DNA from: a virus
DNA length: 20,909 bases
Direction: 5' to 3' (one strand)
Virus record (IMG/VR): IMGVR_UViG_3300001533_000601
Coordinates: 551-21,459 of that record
Shown here: piece by piece, positions 1 to 7,431 of the stretch
How positions within the stretch are numbered: position 1 is the stretch's first letter
Layout: every line of letters begins with the position of its first letter
The notes under the pieces: model-generated
Seen by the model: the letters and a program-made list of their open reading frames with translations, nothing else
Databases searched by the model: none
What the model was told of the DNA's origin: nothing
Position numbers and translations under genes: made by a program

Positions 1-73
1 GGAAAGTAAGACTTGTTCCAAGGATTTATCTTTGAAACAAGCAATTCCAAGTGATCTGTTGAGGTTTCTATGA
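1..73 (+). CDS. tnpB: TnpB (IS200/IS605 family) C-terminal end, partial
   Basis: Read from base 2, this is the last 23 codons of a gene that begins before the window and ends at TGA 71-73. The visible protein ends in SDLLRFL. It is identified through the second copy at 20735-20806, which is preceded by a segment reading LNAAINIKAVG, the conserved end of the TnpB zinc-ribbon/RuvC region. TnpB is an RNA-guided nuclease carried by IS200/IS605 transposons. The two copies align over 87 nt without gaps and with five mismatches: Leu/Ile, three synonymous changes and TGA versus TAA. That pattern fits coding sequence. Whether the upstream part is intact cannot be seen. Confidence 0.65.
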   Translation, partial: ESKTCSKDLSLKQAIPSDLLRFL

Positions 74-95
74 TTTACCATAGAAACTGTGACTA
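1..95 (+). mobile_element. Right end of an IS200/IS605-type element, copy A
   Basis: The tnpB 3' end runs into a hairpin with an 8-bp perfect stem (64-71 GTTTCTAT, 80-87 ATAGAAAC) and an 8-nt loop. Its first arm overlaps the tnpB stop. A subterminal hairpin just after tnpB is typical of IS605-type right ends and of the omega-RNA scaffold. Similarity to copy B stops at about 87, so the element boundary, and the start of any guide segment, should lie near 88-95. The left end is outside the window. Confidence 0.55.
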
Positions 96-110
96 TTATT
101 TTGGATAATA

Positions 111-118
111 TATAAATA
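111..118 (+). promoter_or_regulatory. T4-type late promoter core
   Basis: Exact TATAAATA, placed 31 nt before the ATG at 149. It lies just beyond the IS right end and would drive the 149-1122 genes. Confidence 0.7.
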
Positions 119-148
119 TAATTAAATAACTATATGAGGAAAATTAAT

Positions 149-805
149 ATGAACACACTTAGAAATATTAAAAGAAATCTATTTGTTGAAGCTGCTAATA
201 GATATTTTAATGAAGAATATGATAAAAATAATTATGTTTATGGTGAAATATTATCTATACAAAATGATGATGCTAATGAATTTTTTGACATTATGGATAA
301 TGCAGGAGAAGAACAGGCTTTAAAGTATTTTTCACAATGGGATAATAATGACTATACACAAGTTTATGCGGATTATAATAAGGTTATAGGTAGTAGTGAC
401 GATGTTTATGAAAATGATAATTATATTATGTCATACAATAAAAGACATGGCTATGCCTCGTTGTATGTTAAATTAGATAAAGATGACTTTATAACTCGAT
501 ATGGTGATAAAGATATAATAGAGGGTGCTGATGGTTCAAATGAATCACCTAAGAATGAGTATATAACTTTGAAGTTTTTTGCGAGTAATACGGAATTTTT
601 ACAAAATAGATATAAAGGTTCTGATCGCCGATATTATGTATTGCAATGGACTAGAGGATATGATAACTTTCCATTTTTATATACAGCTACCAAATCTTGG
701 GAACCAGATACGCCTATTAATAAAGTTAAAATTAATTTTTTCGATTTCCCTGAAGGTCACGAGGCATATTTTTATATGTTGAAAGAAAATAAAGATATTG
801 AGTAA
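149..805 (+). CDS. Unrecognised phage protein, 218 aa
   Basis: I do not recognise this family. The protein is rich in Asp, Asn and Tyr, has no evident signal peptide or membrane segment, and looks globular. An in-frame ATG at 134 would add five residues, but nothing before it resembles a ribosome site. The ATG at 149 has AGGA at 137-140 with an 8-nt gap, so 149 is preferred. A late promoter at 111-118 precedes it. The stop is followed two bases later by the next ATG, so the two genes are probably co-transcribed and translationally coupled. Confidence 0.75.
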   Translation: MNTLRNIKRNLFVEAANRYFNEEYDKNNYVYGEILSIQNDDANEFFDIMDNAGEEQALKYFSQWDNNDYTQVYADYNKVIGSSDDVYENDNYIMSYNKRHGYASLYVKLDKDDFITRYGDKDIIEGADGSNESPKNEYITLKFFASNTEFLQNRYKGSDRRYYVLQWTRGYDNFPFLYTATKSWEPDTPINKVKINFFDFPEGHEAYFYMLKENKDIE

Positions 806-807
806 GG

Positions 808-1122
808 ATGAGATTAATAGACGAATTAGCAAAATTTGAATCTAAAATAACAAAAGATGATGGAAATAATAACGAATCTGCTTCTACGGATCAACTATAA
901 GACTTTACGGAAGCAGGATTAGTAATAGAAAAAGGTTTTACTGTGGATGATGCCGATCCCAAAGAATTAGAAATGGGACGTAAAGTTGAAATGGAACATA
1001 CCATTAATCCTAATTTTGCTAAAAGAATAGCATTAGATCACCTGGCCGAAATACCAGATTATTACACTCGTTTGATTGCTATGGAAAATGAAGCAAAAGG
1101 AGAGAATAAATTTAAGGATTAA
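808..1122 (+). pseudogene. DUF5661-like protein with an in-frame TAA
   Basis: From ATG 808 the frame reads 30 codons to TAA 898-900, then continues open in the same frame to TAA 1120-1122. The second part contains MGRKVEMEHT and ALDHLAEIPDYYTRLIAME, which resemble the conserved core of DUF5661-type proteins (function unknown) found in phages and bacteria. The first part begins MRLIDELAKFES, a credible N-terminus, so this looks like one roughly 104-residue gene split by a nonsense codon. No good ribosome site precedes an internal start. It could be a real mutation, a sequencing error, or a functional core started internally. The family name is from memory of its motif. Confidence 0.6.
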
Positions 1123-1151
1123 TATTTTAAAATAGACGAGATATGAAAATT

Positions 1152-1185
1152 AATTTGAGGACACCATTTTTGATGTCCTCAAATT
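1152..1185 (+). terminator. Hairpin, probable terminator after the DUF5661-like gene
   Basis: There is a 12-bp perfect stem: AATTTGAGGACA at 1152-1163 pairs with TGTCCTCAAATT at 1174-1185, with a 10-nt loop. It is followed by AT-rich sequence, not a clean T run, and directly by a late promoter. It separates two transcription units, but its strength is uncertain. Confidence 0.6.
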
Positions 1186-1187
1186 TA

Positions 1188-1195
1188 TATAAATA
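1188..1195 (+). promoter_or_regulatory. T4-type late promoter core
   Basis: Exact TATAAATA abutting the preceding hairpin and 40 nt before ATG 1236. It would drive the 1236-3532 cluster. Confidence 0.75.
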
Positions 1196-1235
1196 AAAGA
1201 GAGATACTGTATCGAATTTTTACAGGAGAATTTAA

Positions 1236-1658
1236 ATGGAAATTAATGACAAATTATTTGAAAACATCATTGTTGTGGGTCGTTCAGACGATAAATCTAC
1301 AATTTTTGATGAAATTGCTGATCAAGAAGCTAAAATGGCGGAGAATAAAGATTTGTATGATGCACACGATAAGATCACGAAAGTATATGGTCAATTGTTT
1401 AGAAATGGTGAAATTCAGACTATGGCCCCATCAATTGATGTTAACAAAGGTGTTCTTAGAATTGATGGCGTGACAAAAGACGATGTAGCATCGGATGTGT
1501 CAAAATACACACCTGATGAAGTGGTAGACATGTTCACTGCTCAATTAGCTAAAGTTATACCCGACAATTTAGAAGTTACTTTTGAAACCGCAACAGGTGA
1601 TCAGATTCCTAAGATGGGTAAACAAAGATTTACTATTCTTATAAATAGAAAGGGATAA
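1236..1658 (+). CDS. Unrecognised phage protein, 140 aa
   Basis: First gene of a late cluster. AGGAGA at 1224-1229 lies 6 nt before the ATG. The protein is mixed alpha/beta in character and has no motif I can name. The segment VSKYTPDEVVDMFTAQLAKV suggests a helix, and the end (RFTILINRKG) looks like a beta strand with a basic tip. It sits upstream of several probable virion genes and is separated by only a few bases from the next gene, so a structural or assembly role is likely but inferred from context only. Confidence 0.75.
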   Translation: MEINDKLFENIIVVGRSDDKSTIFDEIADQEAKMAENKDLYDAHDKITKVYGQLFRNGEIQTMAPSIDVNKGVLRIDGVTKDDVASDVSKYTPDEVVDMFTAQLAKVIPDNLEVTFETATGDQIPKMGKQRFTILINRKG

Positions 1659-1662
1659 TATT

Positions 1663-2046
1663 ATGCCTGAAAAGATTAAGGGTAGCCCTATAGAAATTAT
1701 GAAGGCTATTTCTATGTTTGACATAGAAACAGATTATAATGACACACAAGCTAAAGAAAAACTAGATATCCTATTCCACAATTTAATAATTAGTAAAGAT
1801 CCTAAAGCAAAAGAATTTTTAGCAAGATTTTTAAAGGGTGTTTCTAATATTATTGCGGATATGGGTATTATAGAAAGACCAGAAGAAGAACCCGTTGACG
1901 ATGTAGAGATGCCTGATGAGGCTCCCGAAGAGACTACGGAGGAGAAGCCTACGGAAGAACCTATTGAAGATGAAGTACCTGATGAACTACTCGGTGCGGG
2001 ATATAATAGATTAATTACACATGCTAATAGTTTTTTATATTCATAA
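1663..2046 (+). CDS. Unrecognised protein with Glu/Pro-rich tail, 127 aa
   Basis: Residues 1-70 look helical. Residues about 71-110 are a Glu/Pro/Asp-rich linker, followed by a short hydrophobic-aromatic end. It starts 4 nt after the previous stop, with AGGG at 1651-1654 as a weak ribosome site, so coupled translation is likely. An open frame on the opposite strand here is serine-rich and is simply the complement of the Glu-rich codons. No function can be assigned. Confidence 0.75.
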   Translation: MPEKIKGSPIEIMKAISMFDIETDYNDTQAKEKLDILFHNLIISKDPKAKEFLARFLKGVSNIIADMGIIERPEEEPVDDVEMPDEAPEETTEEKPTEEPIEDEVPDELLGAGYNRLITHANSFLYS

Positions 2047-2058
2047 GGAGAGAAATTT

Positions 2059-2553
2059 ATGAGTACGTTCATGACTTTTTTAGATAATATAGATAATGAT
2101 ATTATAAATGAAACATATGTAGATGACACTATTGTTGAAAAGGTAGAATCAAAACCACAATTAAAGAAAAAAGTGGTTACGAAAAAACCTATTACCGTAA
2201 AGAAGGATTCCTCTATTAAACTTATAGAGGCTCGTATTCGTACAAAGTTAGATTCTATCGGACTTAACGAATCCGCTATTAATGATGTTGTTACTTTTGT
2301 ACTATATGATATACAAAAGATTAAAGATGTTGAAAGTTCATCGACATCTCCGACATCAAAAGCTCCTACTCAAACAAAAATAACTGTTCAAGAAAATAAA
2401 AAATTGAATACTGTAAGAGGTAGAGCGGAAAGTCTTTTAGAAGGTTTAATAGATACACCGACATTTGTACCACTTCCTACATATGGTAGTGGAGATGTTG
2501 TTGCGGAATCTAATTTTAGTAATGTCGCAGATCGTGCATCTTCATTGTTATAA
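2059..2553 (+). CDS. Unrecognised protein, 164 aa
   Basis: AAGGAG at 2045-2050 precedes the ATG at a normal distance. Residues about 30-55 are Lys-rich (KKKVVTKKPITVKKD). The middle (KLIEARIRTKLDSIGLNES) looks helical, and the C-terminal third is low-complexity Ser/Thr/Pro. The composition suggests a flexible, possibly virion-associated protein. It lies 11 nt before the next gene in the same cluster. Confidence 0.72.
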   Translation: MSTFMTFLDNIDNDIINETYVDDTIVEKVESKPQLKKKVVTKKPITVKKDSSIKLIEARIRTKLDSIGLNESAINDVVTFVLYDIQKIKDVESSSTSPTSKAPTQTKITVQENKKLNTVRGRAESLLEGLIDTPTFVPLPTYGSGDVVAESNFSNVADRASSLL

Positions 2554-2564
2554 GGGAGGTTTAA

Positions 2565-3065
2565 ATGGCAAGTTATATATTTGACCATGTGAAAGAATTG
2601 ATAGCTACACAATCTATCAACTTAGTTCCTAACGACGATAATGTTTATAAAGTTGTGCTTGTTTCCGCTGATGCGTTGAACGGTACAACATATAGTAAAG
2701 AAACATATTGGTTAGATAAGTTATCGAAATTTGAAATTACCGAAGTTGATGATTATAATAATATCGGATATGAACCAAAATATCTTAAGGATGTCGGAAT
2801 AGAGACTATTTCTGATGCGGGAGGATCATGTAATGATGGTTTGCCTGATAAAAGTATATATGCTAATAATGTTGTGTATAATGTATCAACCATTGATGCT
2901 GATGGAGCAATAATTTTATATTCAATACCGGATAATAGTGAAGACTATTATCCGATTGCTGCACTAGATCTTCGATCTGATGGAGCAACAACAGTACAAT
3001 CTAATAATGGTACATTTAAATTATTATTAAATAGTGAAAATGGTGGATTTTTAACGATAAAATAA
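2565..3065 (+). CDS. Putative virion structural protein, 166 aa
   Basis: A strong GGGAGG at 2554-2559 sits 5 nt before the ATG. The sequence is beta-rich: MASYIFDHVKELIATQSINL at the start, VYKVVLVSADAL near residue 28, and an end (FKLLLNSENGGFLTIK) that resembles the end of the next protein. Size, strand pattern and the tandem arrangement suggest the two are distant paralogues of a small phage virion fold. That relationship is inferred from pattern and not shown by strong identity. Confidence 0.7.
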   Translation: MASYIFDHVKELIATQSINLVPNDDNVYKVVLVSADALNGTTYSKETYWLDKLSKFEITEVDDYNNIGYEPKYLKDVGIETISDAGGSCNDGLPDKSIYANNVVYNVSTIDADGAIILYSIPDNSEDYYPIAALDLRSDGATTVQSNNGTFKLLLNSENGGFLTIK

Positions 3066-3079
3066 TAGCGAGGTGCTAA

Positions 3080-3532
3080 ATGGCAGATGTGATTCCAACT
3101 ATCTTTTTAAAAGATCAAGCGGAAAAGAAAATTGATTTTGCTAATGACAGTATGAAAATAGCACTTCTTACGGGAACATATAATGTGTGTACTCTTAGAG
3201 AAACAACTTCATTTGATGAAATATCCTCTAATGAAGTCGCATCATTATATGGATATCCATTAGGAGGTTTTCCTATTGGGGGAAAGACCGTTACTGTTAA
3301 TACGGATGAGGATAGCATCGTATATAATATGAACGATGTGGGGATGACGGTAGCGGGAGGAACATTTGGTCCCGTTAGATATGGTGTGCTATACGATACA
3401 TCTAATAATAATCATCTAGTGTATGTCTTTGACTTTGGAGAAGATAAAACTGTTAATGATGGTGCTCAATTTAAAATACAAATAGATGATAATGGTTTGA
3501 TGAAAGCAAGACAAACTACAATTAGTAGTTAA
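3080..3532 (+). CDS. Putative phage virion protein, 150 aa
   Basis: The sequence follows a widespread small virion protein pattern. An N-terminal helix is followed by a strand with MKIALLTGTYN, then EISSNEVASLYGYPLGG, a glycine-rich turn with KTVTVNTDE, GPVRYGVLYD, and LVYVFDFGEDKTVNDGAQF with a final strand. Such proteins occur among tail, neck or decoration genes of many phages. GAGGTG at 3070-3075 gives a 4-nt spacing. A hairpin follows the stop, so this is probably the last gene of its cluster. The exact position in the particle is unknown. Confidence 0.75.
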   Translation: MADVIPTIFLKDQAEKKIDFANDSMKIALLTGTYNVCTLRETTSFDEISSNEVASLYGYPLGGFPIGGKTVTVNTDEDSIVYNMNDVGMTVAGGTFGPVRYGVLYDTSNNNHLVYVFDFGEDKTVNDGAQFKIQIDDNGLMKARQTTISS

Positions 3533-3538
3533 CATAAA

Positions 3539-3563
3539 AGTGGCTATGATACTCGTAGCCACT
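3539..3563 (+). terminator. Intergenic hairpin before the gp14-like genes
   Basis: AGTGGCTA at 3539-3546 pairs perfectly with TAGCCACT at 3556-3563 around a 9-nt loop. No T run follows, so it may act as a weak terminator, an mRNA-stabilising end or an RNA-processing site. It lies 16 nt before ATG 3579. Confidence 0.45.
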
Positions 3564-3578
3564 ATATAATGAGGTGTA

Positions 3579-4301
3579 ATGGTAGTTATAGATCATACAA
3601 TATCAACAATAGGTTGGGAAGTAGGGCAAATCACGATAACAACAGGTATGTCCTATAACTATTTAGAATATCCAGCTGTACCAAACAAATCAGAGAATAT
3701 ATGTTCATCAACATATGATAATGATAGAGATTTAGCTGCAATTGTAAATATGGAAATGTGGAATATGTTTGGTGTAAAAATAATTTTCTATAAAACAACA
3801 TATGATGTGGAAAGAGATAAAGTGTGGGGAGAAGATGTTGATAGGTACATTACCGACGAATGGAATGTCATGTCATATTTTCAATTACCAAAAGAGAATA
3901 AGGTTTGGAGTAAGTTTGGTATAGAGGGTGTAAATGATTTCTCAATATACATATCAAAGTTGCATTTTAGAGATCAAACCGATAATTATATTCCTAGAAT
4001 TGGAGATTTGATACTCACTCCTTATAATAATAAATTATATGAGATATCGGAAGTAAAAGAAGAAGCTCCTATGTTTATGTTATCAAAACAATATGCGTGG
4101 GAAATTATTGTGAAAAAAGCAAAAATAGAACAAGAATTATCGGTATCACCTTCATTATCGGCTTCTCCTATTGCTAATTTTTATAATGTTGAAGACTTGT
4201 TTAGTATTAAGAATGATGTAGATGTTGAGAAGGAAGATATTATTTATAAACCAAATATAGGTGAAAAACCGTCTGGCGATCCTTTTGGAACTTGGGGATG
4301 A
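3579..4301 (+). CDS. 14: Neck protein, T4 gp14-like, copy 1
   Basis: T4 gp14 forms, with gp13, the head-completion neck through which DNA passes. The family pattern is visible. WNMFGVKIIFYKTTYD is followed by KVWGEDVDRY (compare the FGED motif of T4 gp14), then WSKFGIEGVNDFSIYISKLHF, PRIGDLILTPYNNKLYEISEV, and a C-terminal tail ending DPFGTWG. Its length of 240 aa is close to that of T4 gp14. GAGG at 3571-3574 precedes the ATG. It overlaps nothing and is followed after 3 nt by a clear paralogue. Assignment rests on motif order, and the duplication is unusual. Confidence 0.72.
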   Translation: MVVIDHTISTIGWEVGQITITTGMSYNYLEYPAVPNKSENICSSTYDNDRDLAAIVNMEMWNMFGVKIIFYKTTYDVERDKVWGEDVDRYITDEWNVMSYFQLPKENKVWSKFGIEGVNDFSIYISKLHFRDQTDNYIPRIGDLILTPYNNKLYEISEVKEEAPMFMLSKQYAWEIIVKKAKIEQELSVSPSLSASPIANFYNVEDLFSIKNDVDVEKEDIIYKPNIGEKPSGDPFGTWG

Positions 4302-4304
4302 TAA

Positions 4305-4967
4305 ATGGCTGAATTTGATTTTAATACGGGTCAAAATCCATATTTTGATTTTAGTGATGATAGCAAATATGGTAATGATAAGAGTCTCATTGGTGTAATC
4401 ATTAATGAGTATTATAATAAATATGGTGTTTGTATGGAGTACTATCAAACTACATATGATAAATCATATGATACGGTATGGGGAGAAGATAATGATAGAC
4501 ATTACGTTCGTAAATTCGATTTAAATGGGTATTTTAATCTTCCGAGAGAAGATAAAATATGGACAAAGTTTGGTATCGAAGGTACGGATGAAATTATTGT
4601 ATGGGTGTCAAAGAGACATTTTAGAGGTGCATCTATGACTCCTGAACTCGAACCATATGAGCGTCCACAAATCGGGGACATTATAAAAACTGATTATAGT
4701 AATTACTTTTATGAAATAACTGAAGTTGCGGAAGATACAGGTCAATATTTTCAATCTAATCAATTCATTTGGGAATTGCATATTAGACCAATGAAAGATG
4801 AATTTATTACAACTTCTCCTGAATTATCGGCGTCTGATATTAATATGATAACCAATATAGATGACATTTTTAATATTGATAATACCGTTGATGTAGAAAA
4901 GGAAGACATTGTTTATAAGCCAAAACCTGGTGAAAAACCTAATAAAGATCCGTTTGGTAATTGGTAA
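4305..4967 (+). CDS. 14: Neck protein, T4 gp14-like, copy 2
   Basis: This 220-aa paralogue of the preceding gene keeps the same blocks in order: YYNKYGVCMEYYQTTYD, TVWGEDNDRH, WTKFGIEGTDEIIVWVSKRHF, PQIGDIIKTDYSNYFYEITEV, and a tail with DVEKEDIVYKPKPGEKP ending DPFGNW. It lacks about 20 residues of the copy-1 N-terminus. It starts 3 nt after the copy-1 stop with only a weak GGGGAT upstream, so it probably depends on coupling. Which copy does the gp14 job, or whether both form a mixed ring, cannot be told. Confidence 0.72.
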   Translation: MAEFDFNTGQNPYFDFSDDSKYGNDKSLIGVIINEYYNKYGVCMEYYQTTYDKSYDTVWGEDNDRHYVRKFDLNGYFNLPREDKIWTKFGIEGTDEIIVWVSKRHFRGASMTPELEPYERPQIGDIIKTDYSNYFYEITEVAEDTGQYFQSNQFIWELHIRPMKDEFITTSPELSASDINMITNIDDIFNIDNTVDVEKEDIVYKPKPGEKPNKDPFGNW

Positions 4968-4977
4968 TTACAAATAA

Positions 4978-4985
4978 TATAAATA
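4978..4985 (+). promoter_or_regulatory. T4-type late promoter core
   Basis: Exact TATAAATA, 39 nt before ATG 5025. It would drive the fibre genes and the HNH gene. Confidence 0.75.
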
Positions 4986-5024
4986 TTAATAGTATTAAAT
5001 TAATTAAAAATAAAGGTATATATT

Positions 5025-6110
5025 ATGGCATGCACTAATACCAATCCTTGTGATCAAACTTCCGTATCTACTTCTGCTACGGGGAAAAAGATATCACAAT
5101 TAAATCCGATGTATCAATTATCAGCAAACGATTTGTTTGTTGTTGTTGATGTTAATGCCGATGGTCCAAATACCGCTGATATTACTAAAAACATTGAATA
5201 TGGTGTTGTTATATATTATGAGAATGACGGTACAAACCTATCAGCAAATACATTTCAAGACGCTATTACGGAGTTAGATAGAGCTATATTGGATATTTCG
5301 GCATCAACTAATATAATAGATGTTACCGATAGCAATACATATCTTAAAACACAAGGAGCGTGGACTCAAAGTGATGTATTTGATGATGATATGTATTATA
5401 GTATTACTGAAGTTGACGGAATACTTGAAGATTATACGACAATTGTGGATTTTGATAGTCACACAACCGATTCAACGATTCACTATCCTATTAGTGCTAT
5501 AGATCACGGTGAACTGTTAGGATTACTTGATAATGATCATCCACAATACGCTATGAGTGATGATTTAGAATCTCATGTAAATAGTGCATCGATTCACTTT
5601 ACGGTTGATAGTATTGAGGGATTAGTTCCTCCAGGTGGAACCGATGGTTATATATTAACTAAAAATTCTAATTCTGACTATGATTATGTTTGGGCAGAAA
5701 ATGAGTCTATTGATGATGTAGTAGATTCTAATACATATGTAAGATCTCAAGGTATATGGGTACAAAGCGATATATTTACTTCTGCAAATTATTATACTAG
5801 TGCAACAGTTGATACATTATTAGACGATAAAGTTGATAATACGGATTTTAATTCTCATGTAAATAGTGCGTCAATTCACTTTACGGAAGCAAGTATTGAT
5901 CATGGAAGTATACAAGGATTACTTGATAATGATCATCCACAATATGCTACAAGTGCATCCATTATTCCATTATATGGTGATACCGCAAGTATACCTTCTG
6001 ATGTATTGATAGGTACAGTATATTTTAACACCGATTTAGGATATCCTATTTGGTTTAATGGAAGTAATTGGGTTAACGCCACGGGCGCAGTTATTATTGG
6101 TCCATCATAA
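5025..6110 (+). CDS. Tail fibre / host-recognition protein, 361 aa
   Basis: The N-terminal region (GKKISQLNPMYQLSANDLFV) is a common fibre-anchor pattern. It is followed by repeat modules such as HVNSASIHFT and GLLDNDHPQYA, each seen twice, which are typical of trimeric phage fibre shafts. The C-terminus has the beta pattern GTVYFNTDLGYPIWFNGSNW that ends many phage fibres, so the gene appears complete and intact. AAAGG at 5012-5016 precedes the ATG. Its shaft modules recur in the broken fibre gene downstream, so the two are paralogues able to recombine. The HNH gene lies right behind it. Confidence 0.8.
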   Translation: MACTNTNPCDQTSVSTSATGKKISQLNPMYQLSANDLFVVVDVNADGPNTADITKNIEYGVVIYYENDGTNLSANTFQDAITELDRAILDISASTNIIDVTDSNTYLKTQGAWTQSDVFDDDMYYSITEVDGILEDYTTIVDFDSHTTDSTIHYPISAIDHGELLGLLDNDHPQYAMSDDLESHVNSASIHFTVDSIEGLVPPGGTDGYILTKNSNSDYDYVWAENESIDDVVDSNTYVRSQGIWVQSDIFTSANYYTSATVDTLLDDKVDNTDFNSHVNSASIHFTEASIDHGSIQGLLDNDHPQYATSASIIPLYGDTASIPSDVLIGTVYFNTDLGYPIWFNGSNWVNATGAVIIGPS

Positions 6111-6126
6111 TAATTAGGAATTAAAA

Positions 6127-6363
6127 TTGAATATTAAAAAAAATAATTCTTTGGAAAATATTTTAGGATGTAGTGTTGAACAATTACAAAAACATCTTAA
6201 TACCACGTTTATTAATAACTATGATAATAATGATGAGTTACATATAGACCATATCATACCAATATCAAAGGCTACGACTATAGATGAAGTTTATGAATTA
6301 AATAATTATACTAATCTTCAATATCTATTAGCTAAAGATAATCTTATTAAAGGGGTAAAATAA
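6127..6363 (+). CDS. HNH homing endonuclease, 78 aa
   Basis: This small HNH nuclease is of the phage homing type. LGCSVEQLQKHL leads into the catalytic block ELHIDHIIPISKA (His-x-Asp-His), followed by LNNYTNLQYLLAKDNLIKG with the conserved Asn and Lys of the ββα-metal fold. No zinc-binding Cys pairs are seen. The frame starts with TTG at 6127, with AGGA at 6116-6119 seven bases upstream. It lies between two paralogous fibre genes, and its stop overlaps the ATG of the next gene (TAATG). Such enzymes cut a related allele and drive gene conversion of the flanking sequence. The cleavage site is not evident. Confidence 0.85.
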   Translation: MNIKKNNSLENILGCSVEQLQKHLNTTFINNYDNNDELHIDHIIPISKATTIDEVYELNNYTNLQYLLAKDNLIKGVK

Positions 6364-6539
6364 TGAGTTTCGAGTTTAAAATAAAGAATGGTATTATTAT
6401 AGATGATACTGCTCCAGTAAATGGTATCGTGAATGATGTCACAGTATCCTCATCATCTAATACTAATTTAGCTACAGAAAATGCTATTGTTAAATACACT
6501 ACAACACAAATAAATAATTTAGATATAAGAAGATTATAA
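6363..6539 (+). CDS. Fibre N-terminal anchor fragment, 58 aa
   Basis: Starts at the ATG overlapping the HNH stop and reads MSFEFKIKNGIIIDD, then a segment with SSSSNTNLATENAIVKYTTTQ, the usual start of myovirus structural/fibre proteins. It stops at TAA 6537-6539 because of the frame break near 6528. If expressed alone it would be an anchor without a shaft. Confidence 0.6.
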   Translation: MSFEFKIKNGIIIDDTAPVNGIVNDVTVSSSSNTNLATENAIVKYTTTQINNLDIRRL

Positions 6540-6623
6540 TAATCCTCACCAAGTGGATAAAACTGATGTCGGTTTGAGTGCGGTAGATAATACATCTGAC
6601 TTAGATAAGCCGATTTCAACCGC
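6528..6623 (+). repeat. 96-bp direct repeat in the fibre gene, copy 1
   Basis: Identical to 6954-7049 over 96 bases by direct reading. The offset is 426 bases, a multiple of three, so both copies keep one frame. The first frame break lies exactly at the left edge of this copy. Confidence 0.85.
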
Positions 6624-7431
6624 TACACAATCTTCTCTTGATTTAAAAGCGGATTCAACGGATTTAAATGATTATGTGTTGTCTGCAGATTTTAATACTC
6701 ACGAAATAGATACAACTATTCATTTCACTATAGATGAAATTGATGGTTTAGTTACCTCTGCGGGTACTAATGGTCAAGTGTTGATGAAGAACTCTAATGA
6801 TGATTATGATTATGATTGGCAAACTCTACTTGGTGGTGGAGATATGCTTAAAGCAACATATGATACAAATGATGATGGTACTGTTAATCAGTCGGACAAT
6901 GCATTAGCTCTTGGTGGAGAATTGCCAGGATACTATGCTACATCGGCAAATCTAGAAGATTATAATAATCCTCACCAAGTGGATAAAACTGATGTCGGTT
7001 TGAGTGCGGTAGATAATACATCTGACTTAGATAAGCCGATTTCAACCGCAACACAAATAGCTCTTGATTTAAAAGCGGATTCAACCGATTTAAATGATTA
7101 TACATTAAGTGTGGATTTTAATGCACATGAAACAAGTGCATCAATTCACTTCACCGAGGCATCTATTGATCATGGAAACATTCAAGGTCTTTTAGATAAC
7201 GACCATCCTCAATACGCAACTTCTGCTAATTTGGATGCTCATACAAGTGATTCAACAATTCATTTTACGGAAGCGTCTTTAGATTTAAATCAATATGCGA
7301 CTTCAGCTAACTTAGATACTCATACAAGTGATTCAACAATTCACTTTACGGAAGCAAGTATTGATCATGGTAGTATTTCTGGATTGTTAGATAATGACCA
7401 TCCTCAATATGCTACTTTCTCATACAAGTGA
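6553..7431 (+). CDS. Fibre shaft fragment, 292 aa
   Basis: Middle part of the broken fibre gene, starting at GTG 6553 and open back to 6529. It has two near-identical modules (HQVDKTDVGLSAVDNTSDLD, at 6550 and again at 6976), a segment with TNGQVLMKNSNDDYDYDW, then HTSDSTIHFTEAS-type repeats. It ends in TGA after the 14-base loss near 7415-7420. The GTG has no convincing ribosome site, so independent translation is doubtful. Confidence 0.5.
   Translation: MDKTDVGLSAVDNTSDLDKPISTATQSSLDLKADSTDLNDYVLSADFNTHEIDTTIHFTIDEIDGLVTSAGTNGQVLMKNSNDDYDYDWQTLLGGGDMLKATYDTNDDGTVNQSDNALALGGELPGYYATSANLEDYNNPHQVDKTDVGLSAVDNTSDLDKPISTATQIALDLKADSTDLNDYTLSVDFNAHETSASIHFTEASIDHGNIQGLLDNDHPQYATSANLDAHTSDSTIHFTEASLDLNQYATSANLDTHTSDSTIHFTEASIDHGSISGLLDNDHPQYATFSYK
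6954..7049 (+). repeat. 96-bp direct repeat in the fibre gene, copy 2
   Basis: Second copy of the repeat at 6528-6623. It begins AGAAGATTATAATAATCC, and similarity weakens after CAACCGC. Confidence 0.85.

Noticed and set aside
64-87. Palindromic hairpin as a CRISPR repeat
   Set aside because: There are only two copies 20.7 kb apart, with no spacer array, and each directly follows a tnpB 3' end.
808-1122. Stop-codon reassignment in this phage
   Set aside because: TAA, TGA and TAG all end well-recognised genes in the window, and only one gene has an internal stop.
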